Positions 33,549-45,183 of a stretch of 64,000 nucleotides of DNA are shown here, piece after piece. Positions within the stretch are counted from its first letter, which is position 1. Each line of letters begins with the position of its first letter. The position numbers were made by a program, and so were the translations under genes. The stretch is from Vanrija pseudolonga (lineage: Eukaryota > Basidiomycota > Tremellomycetes > Trichosporonales > Trichosporonaceae): the NCBI RefSeq assembly GCF_020906515.1, contig NC_085850.1, positions 124,001 to 188,000 on the forward strand, read 5' to 3'. The notes beneath the pieces were generated by a model. That model had not been told where the DNA came from. It saw nothing but the letters and a program-made list of their open reading frames with translations, and did no database searches.

Positions 33549-33765
33549 TGAGTGGTGCTGCCAGTGCGGTGAGAACTAATAACCCAACCAGGTGTAACAC
33601 GCCAAAAACGCTGCCCCCTGTCCCGACCATTTGTCACCACTCATCAAGAACAGCCTGTCGTAATTGTAGCACCACTCACCCCTCATCGATGCAAATGTAC
33701 ATTCAGTCCTACAAGAAGTATGCAGGGCAGCAGCGCGTGTATGGGAAAATGAAGGTAGGAAGGGC

Positions 33766-36700
33766 CTAGTTGGCGACGTAGCTGGGAGAGCGGTCCCAGC
33801 GGCTGCCGACTAGGCGCCAGTGCTCGCGAGAGTGGGCGGGCTGGGGTGTCAGCGGCTCGTTCTTGAGTACATCAGCCGACTCACAACTTTGCGACTTGTG
33901 TGCGTTTCCAGGGACTCCCAGACCCAAGCGCCAGTCCAGACGAGAGTGCCCTTGGGGTACGTCTTGTGAGGCTCCCAGTGGACGGGGCCGACATAAGTCT
34001 TGCGAGCGGGAACGGGGGTGGGGGCGGGGGCGGGGGCGGAGGTGGGGGCAGAGGCGACAGAGACGGGGGCAGGAGTACCGGCGACAAGGTGCCATAGGAC
34101 TCCCTCGGATGGCTGTGGCGTGATGTTAGCCATCACAAGCTCCAGCGCCGCGCCGCTCCACTCCACTCACAGGAAGAACACCGATGTGCTTGAACAGAGC
34201 GATCCAGACGCCGTCGACATGCTTGACAACCGCTCCGGGCTCGTAGGTAGCAGCGCGAGCCCAAGGAACAGAAGCGCTAGTGTCGATCGGCGTCGAGGTC
34301 GTGGTGGAAGGCCCCGCCGACTGTGCGGGGACGAGGTGTTGCTGGCCGCTTTCCTTGTCCCACAGGACGCCCTGCGAGGGCTACCCGATGAATATTCGTT
34401 ATAGGCGAGGGCCACATTAGCCGGCCAAGACCCACCTCAAGGACAGAAGTGTGCGCAAAGACACACTTCCAAGCGGCACCCGAGTGCGAGACGACGTCGC
34501 CGACGGCGAAGTGAACGTTGCGGGACCAGGTACGAATGTCGGAGGACACGGGCTCGTCGAGGATCTGGGCAATCGAAGGGGCCGGGACAGCGGGCGTTGG
34601 CGCCTTGACAGTCTCCCAGAATTGGTCGCTTGATGGCTGGACATGTCAGCTGATGTGATGCAAGGGGACGGTCAGCTCACTGCAGTCTTGTTGGTTGGCG
34701 AGCGGATACACTTCCAAGCAACACCCTGGTACCACACAATGTCACCGACGTCGTACTTGGTGTACGGCTTCCAGTCCCCCTTGTTGCCGTCGGAAACACC
34801 ACTCTTGGGGCGAACCTTGGGCAGAGGCGTAGGATCCACCTCAGACGCGGGCCTTGAAGCGACGCCAAAATCCTTCACCTTTACTACGGGGTTCTTCTTG
34901 GGCTTGTCGGTCTTGGCAACGTCAATGGCGACCTTGTCCACAACGACCTTCTCGCCGGTCGACAGGCTGTCGACAACAGCAACCTCGGGAGGCCAGTGGG
35001 CCGAAGGCGACTTCTCGCCGACAAGCTCCCACAGGCCAGAGACAGCACCCTGGTGGGGAAGCTGTGCGAGTTAGCTGATGCACGCCCGAACCGGACAGCT
35101 CGACTCACAACAGCCGAAGTCGAGACGTGGTCCTGGGCGACGCGCCAGTGGCGGTCGGCGTGGAAGACAACCTGACCGACGCGGTACTGCACACCGTTCC
35201 AGTTCCAGTTGGTGATCTCGGGCTCGGGCACCTTGATCTTGGGCACAGGTGAGACGGCGACACTGGGGGCGGGGGCGGCAGAGACAGCAGGCTTCAGGAC
35301 CGGAGCGGGGACAGTGGCCTGGACCAGAACCTCGTCGGCACGGGGCTTGAACTCGGACCACAGACCGTTCTGCACACCCTGGGCAGGCGACTTTGCCAAT
35401 GAGCGCCAGTCCATGACGGTGCCGGGTGGGACGCTCACATATTCGCCGGACACGTGGTCCTTCTCGGCGCGCCAGAGACCGCTGCCGTGCGAGACGACCT
35501 GGCCAGCGGTGTACTTGACTCCGTAGGTCCAAGCAGTAGGGACAACCTGCTTCTTGGATGGCGCGGAGGGAGCCTTGGGAGCCTGAGCAGCGACCTTGGG
35601 AACACCCTCGGGAACAGACTGAGGCTTCCACTCCTTGGCAATGTCGGTGTGCTTGATCCAGAGGCCAGTGCTGACACCCTCCTTGGGAGCCTGAGGAATC
35701 AGTATAGGTTATGGAGAGCTGGTGGGGAACCTACAGCAACGCAACGCCACGGGGTCTCGCCAATCCAAGGGACAGCTCCCTCCTCGTAGAGGTGGCCGTA
35801 CTCCCATGGCACGCGGTTGAGACGGGTGTAAAGGGCCGAGACCACGGGTGTGGACTTGGGCGCCTCAACCTTGGGGGCAGGGGCAGCCGCAACGGGAGCA
35901 GTAGCAGGGGCAGAAGCGACAACGGCAGGAGCGACCTTAGGAGCCGGAGGGATGACAAGGCCGTCGAGCTCGTGGTCCTCGACCTTGACCCAGAGGTCCT
36001 TCACCCAAGGGGTCTGTTGTCAGATCGCGCCACCGGTCGGTCAGCTCACCTGCACAGCCGTGCTGATGTGGCCCTTGATGCTACGCCAGTTCTTGCCAGC
36101 GAACCAGACGACACTGCCGGTCGAGTAGGGAACACCCTTCTCCCAGTCGGGAGTCGTGCGGGGAGCAGCGGGGCTCGCCGCGAGAGGGGCAGGAGGCGAG
36201 AGGTCGGGGACCTTGTCCCAGATCTTCGAGTCCCATGGCAGCTGCGAGATGTCAGCACCCTTGTGGCAATTGCGAAGTGGCGGACTGACCCGGTCGCCGC
36301 TGACGTGCTCAAGCTTGCACTTGAACGCCCGGCCAGCCCACCACACGACATCTCCAACACGGAAGAGCGTGTTGAAGCGCCAGTTGACAACAGACTCGGG
36401 ACGGATGCCCGTGTTGACAACGACAGGGATGGGAGTAACAGACACGGGACTGACCTTCTTGACGCGCGGGGGGTTGGTGCGGCTCGTCCAGAGGTCGTCC
36501 TCGGTAGGCTGTGGCGGGTCAGCTGGGCAAGCAGAGGCGAAGGCAGCTGGCTCACCGGCTTGGCAGACTTGTGGTCGCGGAGAGCCTCCCACTCCTCGCC
36601 GGCGGAGAGAGCAACATCGCCAGACTTGTACTCCTTGTCCTTGACCCAGTCGGGAACGACCTTGACCTTCTCCCACAGGTTGTGGTACGTCAGAGCCTGC

Positions 36701-39700
36701 AGCGTCAGCACCAAAGTCAAGCGCATCACTCTGCTCTGCGGACCGTGGAGAACAAGAAGGCACTAGGCCGCACCTCGACCTTGCTACTCCTGTGGCCGAT
36801 CTTGGCACGATACGCCGACACTCCATGCAGCACCACCGCACCGGCGTTGTAGAACGTGTCGGTCTTCCACCGAGTCACGCCCGTGTCTCCGACAATGGGA
36901 AGAACCGGTGCGGGTGGAGCTGGAAGCACGGCTGGGGCACTAACCTCCTTGTCCTTGGACACAGCGGGAGCCACTGCGGGGGTAGCAGCAGCAACAGGGG
37001 CAGCGGCAGCCGGTTTGACCTCCTTCTTCTCCTCCACAACAACCTTCTCCTGCACCGCATTAGCAGGCTTGGTCGCACGAATCTGGTGGTCGGCCTCGAC
37101 GAGGGCGCTGACCTTGTCCTCAAGACGCTTGAGGAAGATGCGGTAGATGTCCTTGACGCGACTGACTGTTACGATGGCCGACGGGGTGCCGAGCACAAGG
37201 TCGTTGAAGCCAATGGCGATGGTGGCGCGGGTCCACAGGTCCTCAATGGGCTGGGCATCGAACTGGGAGATAGTGTCAGCCGCGGTAGCTATCACGGTGG
37301 GAGACTCATAAGCTACTCACGAGCTTGTATCCGCCGTTGGCAATGACAAACGAGTAGAGCGCGTAAAGGCTGATCTTCTTGTTGACGACAAAGGCGGGCT
37401 GGAGGTTCTTGGTGCCGTGGGCCTCGTGGAGCCTGTCGAGGAAGAACTGCTCCGAAACAGTGGTAGGGTCGACGGCCTTGGGCGCCTCAACCTTGGGCTC
37501 CACCTTCTTCTCAGCCTTGGCCTTGGCCTCGGCCTCCTTCTTCTCCTTGCGCTCGGCAGCGAGGGCATCGCGGATCACCTGGCCAGTGGGCTGGAGAGTG
37601 CGCGGCTTCTTGGCCGGAGCCCTCTCCGGCTTGGGCGCCGCAGCGACGGGCTTGGGGGCGGGAGCGGCCTCGGGCTTGACGGTAACCTCGACCTTGGGCT
37701 GCTCGATCTTGCCGCTTTTCTTGACCCAGTAAGCCTCCTCCAGACGACCGAGGTACGTCTGGTAGAGGTTGCGGATCTGGTTAACGAGAGCGAGCGCGCC
37801 GAGGTGGTCGGGAGTCAGGCCGCGGAAGCCGACGAACGCCGCGGCAACGGGCCACAGCTTGTCGAAGTCCTTGTCAAGAGCACCCGAGCCACCATTGGCA
37901 AGCACAAAGGTGAAGAGCGAGTAGAGGTTGACCTGGCGGCCGTTGACGATCGGGTAGGCAACGGCACGGTTGTGAACAGCCTCGAGGCGCACACGGAACT
38001 CGGCCTCGCTAATGTCGATCTTGATGTCGTCGTCAGCTGAGGGTGCAGGAGTGGGGGCGGGGGCAGGGGCAGCAGCGGGAGCCTGAAGGACTGGAGCAGT
38101 CACAGGGGCAAACGAGGCTGTGACTGGGGCTCCCTTGACAACAGGCACGGCGGCCTTCTCCTCCGGCTTCTTCTCCTCCCAAAACTCCTTGACATCGGCC
38201 TTGAGGTCGTCGATGCTACGACCAGTGAAAGACGGAGCGAACTGCTTCTCCACGGCGGGGGCAGCGAGGACCTCGGGCTCAAACTTGACACGGGGCTCAG
38301 CGACGACCTCAGACTTGATGGCCTTGTCCACGGGAGGAGCTGGCTCCGAGGCAATCACAGCGACAACCTCGGGCTCAATCACCTCGGTAGGCTTCACGAC
38401 CTCGAGCGGCTTCTCCACCTCCTTCGCCTTCTCAACCACCTTCTCGACCTTCTTGGGCTCCGCCTTCACCTCGACCGGCTTCTCGCTGACAACAGGCTTG
38501 GGACCCACCTTGATCTTGGCACTCTGCTTGACCTTCTCACCAACCTTGACGGCACGCGCCTTGGCGACGTAAAGCTCCTCGTAGCGTCCGAGGTACTCGT
38601 GGTAGACGGCGCGGATAGCCTTGTAGACGGCGTGAGAGCCGAGGGTAGCGGGAATGAGGCCAGTGAAGCCGACGAACGAGGCAGCAACAGCCCAAAGCTT
38701 GTCGATGGGCTGGGCATCGGCCTGAATGTCAGCTTGTCGACAACATGGTAAGCTTACCTCCCTGGAGCCGCCGATAGCCTGGACACAGCTGAACAGGGCA
38801 TACATGCTGACCTGGCGACCGTTGACAATCGGGTACTGCAGGTGGGGGTTGAAGTGGAGCCTGCGGAGCTCGGTGACAAAGTCGATCTCGCTGGGGAGCT
38901 GAGCGAGGGGCGAGTCGGTCGGCGAGGCAAGGGGCGAGGTGACCGACGACGGGGCCGCGGGGGCGGTGACGACGGGGGCAAGGCCAGCAGCGACGGGGAA
39001 CGAGTGAGCCGAGGGAGTGCGGGTGTGACCGGCACGCTTGGGGCGACCGGCGTGCATGGGCACAGGGGTAGTCGGGGCAGGCTTGGGGTCGGGGAGAACC
39101 TTGACCTCGACGGGGACGCCGCCGACCTTGACGACCTTTGTCTCGAGCTTGGCGTCCTTCTCGGCCTTGTCGGCCTTGTCCTTCTCGAACCACTCGTTGA
39201 CAATGTTCTTGAGCTCGCCAATGGCGGGGAAGCTGCCGTGGCTAGGCGCAAGGGCGGGAGCAGCGGCGGCGGCAGCAGCAGCAGGAGCGGGGAGGAGGCG
39301 CTTCAGGTCGATCTTGGGGCTGGGGTTGCGCTCAATCTGGCGGACAGAGGGAATGTCCTCGAAGCTGACCGTCTTCTTGATCTTGGGCGAGGCAGGCGAA
39401 GGGGGAGTGGCAGCAAGCTTGGGCGAGACGGCCTTGGCGACGGTAGGCTTGGGCTTGTCAATAACGATGATGGTCGCGGGGCGGTTGGTAGGGGCCTTGG
39501 TCCAGACGAGGTCCTCGGTGGGCTGGACATTAGTCGACCTCGCATGAGGCATTCAGATAGCTCACCTCGTGGGCAGCAGTGTGGGCGAGGAGCGCCTGGT
39601 AGGCAACACCGTTGAACGACACAATGTCGCCAACATAGTAGGTGCTGTATTTGGCCCAGGGGGCAGCAGCAATGGCAAGGTAAGCAGGGGTGAACAGCGG

Positions 39701-42213
39701 GTTCCAGAGGTGGGTGTAGCGGAGCGACTGGTCGGGTGTGAGCAGCGGCTGTCAACTTCCTGACATACCTCGATGTTGGTGCCCGAGTGCGTGATCTTGG
39801 CAGCGTAGACCTTCTTGCCGTCCCAGGCGAGCTCGCCGACGTTGTAACGGTAGCCAGCCTTCCAAGGAGCCGACGAGTCACCCTTGGTCTTGGTGACATC
39901 AGGGCCAGCGTATCCGAGGATGAACTTATTGGCGACCTTGGGAGCAGCCTTGGGAGCAGCGGCCTGGACCTTGGGGGTGGGCACGCAGACCTGGTTGATA
40001 ACGTAGGGGAGGGTGTACGGCTTGCCGAGAGCGGCCCAGAGGTGGGTGAAGCCAAGGCTCTGGTGTGTGTCAGTTGAAGCAATCAGCATCCGGTGCACAA
40101 CTGACCTCCTCGAGAGTGCTGCGGTGCGTGACCTTGGCATAGAACTTGTCCTTGCCGTGGAGAACGGTGGTACCGGCCTCGTAGAGGGTGTTGGCAGCCC
40201 AGGGAAGGATCGGGGCGTCAGGACGGGGGAGGTACCACACCTCGATGCCGGCGAGGTACTTGATGTACACCTCACGGATGCGGGGAGGGACAAGGGGGTC
40301 GACGCCGAGGCCGTAGCCGACGAAGTTGGTCACAGTGGTCCAGGTAGCTGAGATAGGCTCGGCGTCGAGCTGATTGTGTCAGCTGGGCCGGTTTTATCCA
40401 ACTGAACTCACAACACGGTAACCACCGTACGACACGACGGCAGCGAGGAGCTCGTAGAGGTTGACAGTCTTGTTGGCGACAACGGGGTACTGGAAGGCCT
40501 GGCCGTGGATGGTGCGGAGCTCGCGGAGGAACTGCTCCTGGCTGACAAGGTTGGCGAGGACGGGTCCAGCAGCCTTGGTGATGGCAACCTTAGCCTCCTC
40601 CTTCTTGGCAACGGGCTTGGCGGCGACGGGCTTGGCCTCCTCCTTGACCACGGGCTTGACAGCGGCGGGGGCGGGGGTGGCCTTGGGAGCAGCGACGTGG
40701 GGGTGAGGGCAAGAGCAAGCAGTCTTAGCAGGAGTAGCCCCGGGCACCTCCTTGAGGGTGTGAGCGTGCGACCAATCTTGTTCGTCTCTTTCAAGAATCT
40801 TACGGCGACGGATTCGGACTTGGGCGCGGAGGTGGCGGCGGGAGCGGCGGGGGCCTTGGCCTTGGCTGCCTCGACCTCGGAAAGGGTCGGGAGGTAGCCG
40901 TACGGGTGAGCAGGGACATCGACCTCGGGGGCGGGGGCAGCAGCGGCGGCAGGAGCAGTCTTGGGGGCGGCGGCCTCGACCTTGGGAGCGGCGACAACCT
41001 TGGGAGCAGGGGCAGGAACCTCGGCCTTGGGAGCAGGGGTGACGGGACGGTAGACAAGCTTGGTCACGGCGTCGGTGTAAGCCTTCTTGGGGAAGAAGGT
41101 GATCGGGGCCGGCTTGGTAACGGGGGCAGGGGTGGCCACGGGGGTGACCGCGGGGGTAGAGGCAGGGGTGGGGGCAGGAGCGGCCTCCTTCTTGACCTCG
41201 GCAACTGGCTTGACCTTGGCCTCAACGACGGCAGGCTTCTCAGTCACCTTGACCTCGACCTTGGACTCGGGCTTGGTCTCGGCAACCTTGACCTCGACCT
41301 TGGTCTCAGTCTCGACCGGCTTGGCCTCGACCTTGACCTCCTTGTCAGCAGCGACGACATCGTCCTTGGCGACGACGGCGTTGAGCTTCTCCTCAGCCTT
41401 GGTGGCAGCCACGGCGTTGGTGCTGGCGGCGACGGCAACAGTGTCGACGACAGCGGCGGCCGGGGTGGCCTGTGCGGGCTGAAGAATGCTCTTCAGCGAT
41501 CCAGTGCTGGTCTTGTGGTGCGCATGGCCGTGGTGGCCGTGGGCATTGCCGGCGTGCTTCTTGGGGGCAGACTTGTGCTTGTCCTTGTGGTTGTCCTTGG
41601 GGCCGTGCGTCGAGATCTGGTCATGGTGGTGCGATCAGCCACGGGGGACGGGGGGCACTACGGGAGGCGGTGGCCGCCACAGTCAGCCACCTACCTTCTT
41701 GGGGAAGCCGGCCGACGCAGGGGTCGCGGGCGGAGTGTCGGCGAACAGGGCGCTGCGGTGGATCGAGGTAGTCGGGGATCCTGGGGTGGGGGTGACGTTG
41801 CCGCTCGAGCTGAGGGGCGACGAGGGGCGGGACGAGGCGACCGAGGCGGCCGAGCTGGTGGGCGGCGGCGCACGGAAGCCGACCTTCTCCCACAGGTCGG
41901 GGCGGACCGGGGGCTGCGAGTTCTTGGTGCTCGCGTGCTCGGTGGTGCAGCGCCACGCGAGGCCGTTGTACCAGCACACGACGCCGACGTCAAAGTGGAG
42001 CGAGCGGCCCCAGTGGACCTTGCCGGTGATGGCGTTGGGCGTGGGCGGGGCCGAGCGGAGCGAGAAAACCGAGCTCGCGGGCGAGTCGGGTGCCGACGAC
42101 GCGGCGTGCACGCTTGCGTACGAGGCCGTACGCGAGAGGGGCGGCGTGCGGACACTGCCCGTAGGCACCTTGGGCTTGGGGCGGGATCCCTTATGCTTGG
42201 GTCCGGGTCCCAT
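33766..42213 (-). CDS. Giant multidomain protein: ~15 CBM5/12-like modules and 4 ARID-like domains
   Basis: Nineteen minus-strand exons separated by eighteen introns (36-78 bases) read as one frame of about 2,500 residues. The start M-G-P-G-P-K-H-K-G is basic with no signal peptide. Order: one CBM5/12-like module; an Ala/Pro/Lys/Val linker; ARID-like domain 1; three modules; a linker; ARID-like domains 2, 3 and 4 separated by Lys/Glu-rich linkers; then eleven modules to the C-terminus. Each module has W...Y..G..V...G..W......H.S and, past an intron, P....LW, as in chitin-binding type 3 domains. Each ARID-like domain shows L..H......P..N....LY.L...V...GG and then LW..VA..GF. The mix of a carbohydrate-binding fold with a DNA-binding-type fold is unusual, and function and location are unknown. 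Individual splice sites could shift by a few bases. Confidence 0.82.
33775..36885 (-). repeat. Array of eleven CBM5/12-like modules
   Basis: The C-terminal part of the giant gene repeats a module of about 280 bases eleven times. Nearly every copy is split by an intron at the same place, between the H.S segment and P....LW. Examples are V-G-D-V-V-W-W-A-G-R-A-F-K and V-G-D-I-V-W-Y-Q-G-V-A-W-K. Copies are diverged at DNA level, so the array is old. Four more copies lie at about 39.50-39.66, 39.69-39.88, 40.04-40.21 and 41.86-42.03 kb. Confidence 0.75.
37110..40550 (-). repeat. Four ARID-like domains within the giant gene
   Basis: Domains at about 40.25-40.55, 38.57-38.90, 37.73-38.02 and 37.11-37.45 kb. 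Shared pattern: F...L...H, then Y-P-I-V-N-G-R-Q-V (or close), L-Y-.-L, A-N-G-G, and after a usual intron a D...LW segment with G-F and a Y...L...E end. The length (about 100 residues) and order of conserved positions match ARID/BRIGHT domains. Three of the four are cut by an intron just after the G-G motif; domain 3 is not. Three CBM-like modules lie between domains 1 and 2. Confidence 0.65.
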
Positions 42214-43282
42214 GGTTGTTGAGGTTGCGGCGGCGGCGGGGAACGAGAGTTGTTAAGAGAGGATATGGGTTTTCGACGTTATGAGCGGTGATGAGGAGCG
42301 CAGAGTACTACAGTACAGAGTTACAGGGGGAACACGACCCGTATGGGAGGTGAGTACAGTCAGACTGAACCAAAACAAAGAACGAAGGGGGGGGATGAGA
42401 GGGAGGAGAAGAGAGGGATGGTGATGGTGAGCAGACATTTTTTCAACGAAGCGGCGCGGTGGGGGGGCATGCAGTGCAGTGCAGAGCAAGAGCATCAGCG
42501 TGTGCAGTGAGGGAGGGGAGTGTCTCGAGCGCTGGCTTTGGTGGGAGCAACGTCGGATGGCATCGCGAGTGCGTCGACCGCTTGGATCAGTTTCGAGGGA
42601 GGCGAGCGGCCTGGGACCTGCACGGGGCGTGGGGGGGAGGTGGTTCCTGCGCAGGGTTGTGAGCTGCTGCTGCTTGCGCGTCGTGTCAGAAAGTGGCATC
42701 AGCAGGAGCGGCGTCAAGGACGGCAAAGTGATGGGACTGATGAGTTGTGTCGTGATGATGATGGTGAAGAGTGCGGTGTCAACAACATCACCTCGCTCCA
42801 AGGACGTCATATCGGGCCGGTCGGCGTCGGCGACCTCCTCGTCACTGGCTGCCCTCTGCCCTCCCCAACCAACCGCCACATGAAACACACCCGCCCACAC
42901 CGTGCCACCGTCCCCGTGCACCCCGGCGCAAGCGGGTGCTCCTCGCGAGCTCGTCCGACCGGGCCGTGGCCCTAGAAGATGGTCGTCGGCCCGCCGTGAC
43001 TGGCCGTTATTCCCGCAGCCGCGTGGTGGTGGTGGTGCGTTGCCGGGGCTGCCGGGGGGTGCAGTGCCGGCCGGCCGACCTCATCCTCCACCTCCCCATA
43101 CCGCGCTGATCTCGCCACTCTGCGGGTATGGCAGTCGGCGGATCTCTCGCACCGACGACGACGCGGCTTGGCAGCGAGTGCCAGCCGGGTGCTGTGTGCC
43201 GGTCGTGTGGTCAGTCGTTGGCCAGTCAGTCTCGTTACAACATCACTAGTATACATCGCTCCATACAGCCTTATGCCCCGCC
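42214..43282. other. Intergenic upstream of the giant gene
   Basis: About 1.07 kb holding the promoter of the giant gene and the 3' flank of the alkyltransferase. No gene seen. Confidence 0.35.
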
Positions 43283-43804
43283 TCACCTCTGCTCGTTGTT
43301 CAGCAGGGCGCGCTTACGCTCCACGCCCCAGCGGTACCCCGTCATCTTGCCCCCGGCCCCGAGTACGCGGTGGCAAGGGATGACCAGCGCGAGGCGGTTG
43401 GTCGCGCACGCGCGGGCCACGGCGCGGGTCGCGTTGGGGCGGCCCATAGATGTGGCGAGCTGGGCGTACGTGCGCGTCTCGCCGTGCGGGATGGCCGCGA
43501 TCGCCGCCCACACGGCGCGCTGGAACGGCGTGCCCTCGAGCCCCTTGGGCAGGGACAGGGGCGCGCCGGCGTCGAGGTGCGCCGTGATGGCGTCGTGGTG
43601 CGTCTCGTGCGCTGCTGCTGTCTTGGCCGGTACGAGGCGGCGGCCGGGGAACGACGTCTTGAGGTCGGCGAGCGCTTGGGCTGGCGTGTCGGCCAGCGCG
43701 ATGGCCGCGAGGGCGGTTGAGCTCGTCGCGATGAGGACGGTGCCAAGGGCGTGCTCGGCGGTCGTGTAGGTGATTGGGCTGAGGGAGAGGGTTGGGCGGG
43801 GCAT
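43283..43804 (-). CDS. MGT1: Methylated-DNA-protein-cysteine methyltransferase (O6-alkylguanine repair)
   Basis: Single exon, 173 residues. The C-terminal DNA-binding methyltransferase domain carries G-T-P-F-Q-R-A-V-W, P-H-G-E-T-R-T-Y, the N-A-T-R-A-V-A-R-A helix, and the active-site motif I-P-C-H-R-V with acceptor Cys144, followed by G-Y-R-W-G. It removes alkyl groups from O6-guanine in a suicide reaction. The N-terminal half is a short Ada/OGT-like domain. A TATAAG box lies 66 bases upstream on the same strand. Intronless, of bacterial OGT-like length. Confidence 0.95.
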   Translation of the reverse strand: MPRPTLSLSPITYTTAEHALGTVLIATSSTALAAIALADTPAQALADLKTSFPGRRLVPAKTAAAHETHHDAITAHLDAGAPLSLPKGLEGTPFQRAVWAAIAAIPHGETRTYAQLATSMGRPNATRAVARACATNRLALVIPCHRVLGAGGKMTGYRWGVERKRALLNNEQR

Positions 43805-43869
43805 TGTGTGTGCGTGCGTGCGTGTTAGGTGTTGATCGTGTCGAGGAGAGGCAGGCCGCGTCGTGACCT

Positions 43870-43875
43870 CTTATA
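43870..43875 (-). promoter_or_regulatory. TATA box of alkyltransferase gene
   Basis: TATAAG on the minus strand, 66 bases before the ATG at 43804. Confidence 0.5.
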
Positions 43876-44239
43876 CCCTCCTCGACGAGACATTGAAAGC
43901 AACGACACAAACAACTCTGGGCCGTGACGTCAGCAGTCTGTCAGTCAGTGGCGTCGACCACATTGAAAGCAAGCATCGCCGCGGTCTCTGCGGAGTTGTC
44001 GTCAACAACATTGATAGCATAGGGATGCAGCTGCGTTGCTGTGGATGTGAGCGAGTTGATGAGGACGATGCTATCAATAGAGATGAGCAGTAAGCGAGTC
44101 AGTCCCGTCAACGTCAGCTGCTGCGACGGCGCGGCGCGGAACAAGCCATCCACATGCCGCCGAAGTCAGATCGAGCTCCTCGCTCCTCTCTCTTCACCTC
44201 GTCGTCGCCCATCCACTCGCCACCAACGACCCCAGCACC
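43876..44239. other. Divergent promoter region
   Basis: About 360 bases between the alkyltransferase and the four-helix protein, which diverge. No gene; similar CATTGAAAGCAA-type words recur at about 43890 and 43960. Confidence 0.3.
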
Positions 44240-44677
44240 ATGCCGCCGCCCTTCACGCTCGCCGCGATCGCGCTAACGGTGTACAATACCGCGCACACAA
44301 TCTTCGGCACCCTCTTCCCCTCGTCCTTTGGGGAGGAAGCCGACGCCGTGCTGCTCGGCATGAAGACCGTGTCTTTCGACCTCATGGGCTCGACAGCGAG
44401 CTACTACGGCCTCTTCTTCGGGCTCGGGCTGTACACTTCTCTGTTCCTCGCGTTCTCGGCGTACGTCGCGTTCGCGCTCAACGCCGCCGGCTCCGCCGAG
44501 CAATGGGCCGTGCTCCGCCCCATTGCGATCTCGCTCGCCGTCGCGCACGTCGCGGACGCCGTGCTTGCCGGCCTGTACTTCTTTGTCAGCCCCGTTATCA
44601 TGAGCGTGCTCACTGTGCTCTTGGTTGCTTGGGGGATCAAGCAGAAGGACGACGAGTTCAAGAAGAAGGCGGAATAG
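44240..44677 (+). CDS. Four-helix integral membrane protein, unknown
   Basis: Single exon, 145 residues, with four predicted helices: residues 5-25, 50-75 (S-Y-Y-G-L-F-F-G-L-G-L), 82-105 and 112-135, then a Lys/Glu tail. The segment M-K-T-V-S-F-D-L-M-G-S followed by the Tyr/Gly/Phe helix resembles small four-helix membrane proteins found in bacteria and fungi (the LIC_13387 type), but I am not certain of that link. Possible divergent partner of the DNA-repair gene. No catalytic motif. Confidence 0.7.
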   Translation: MPPPFTLAAIALTVYNTAHTIFGTLFPSSFGEEADAVLLGMKTVSFDLMGSTASYYGLFFGLGLYTSLFLAFSAYVAFALNAAGSAEQWAVLRPIAISLAVAHVADAVLAGLYFFVSPVIMSVLTVLLVAWGIKQKDDEFKKKAE

Positions 44678-45183
44678 GTGGTGAGTGAGCGGGGGAGGTT
44701 GGCTGGGGCTGACGGCAGCAGTGAATGATGATGGATGTTGGGATGGTTTGCGTCGAGGTCGTCGAGCCTGCCTGCTCAGAGCAGACCAGCGACACGCTCC
44801 GGCATGCAGTGATCGTTGTGATTGAGTCGACGGTGACGATGAGACAAGAGTTGCAAGCTGGCATGGTCTCCTCGGATGGCCGAGAGTGCCCCGTCATCCA
44901 ACTGAACCCACTCAATCGTGGATCGCGCTCACCTCAGCATAAAGCTCACCCTCCTCGCCTCGACCTCACCCTTGCATGGACTCTCTCTTCCGACGTCTTG
45001 TCGATGTAGCTCGTGGTGTTACACCAAAGGCGACGGCCAAAAGGTCGTCGCGAGATCTGCACGTCGGATGCCCACCTCGACGTGTCTCACTTGCTCGACG
45101 CCATTCTTATCATTCCGCGCGTCGTGTCAAACACGTCAACAACCACACAACTCCAGTTTCTTTCACCCTCCGCCCCACACACG
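44678..45183. other. Intergenic
   Basis: About 500 bases, no gene. A CATAAAG motif near 44938 is 240 bases before the next start, far for a TATA box here. Confidence 0.3.
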
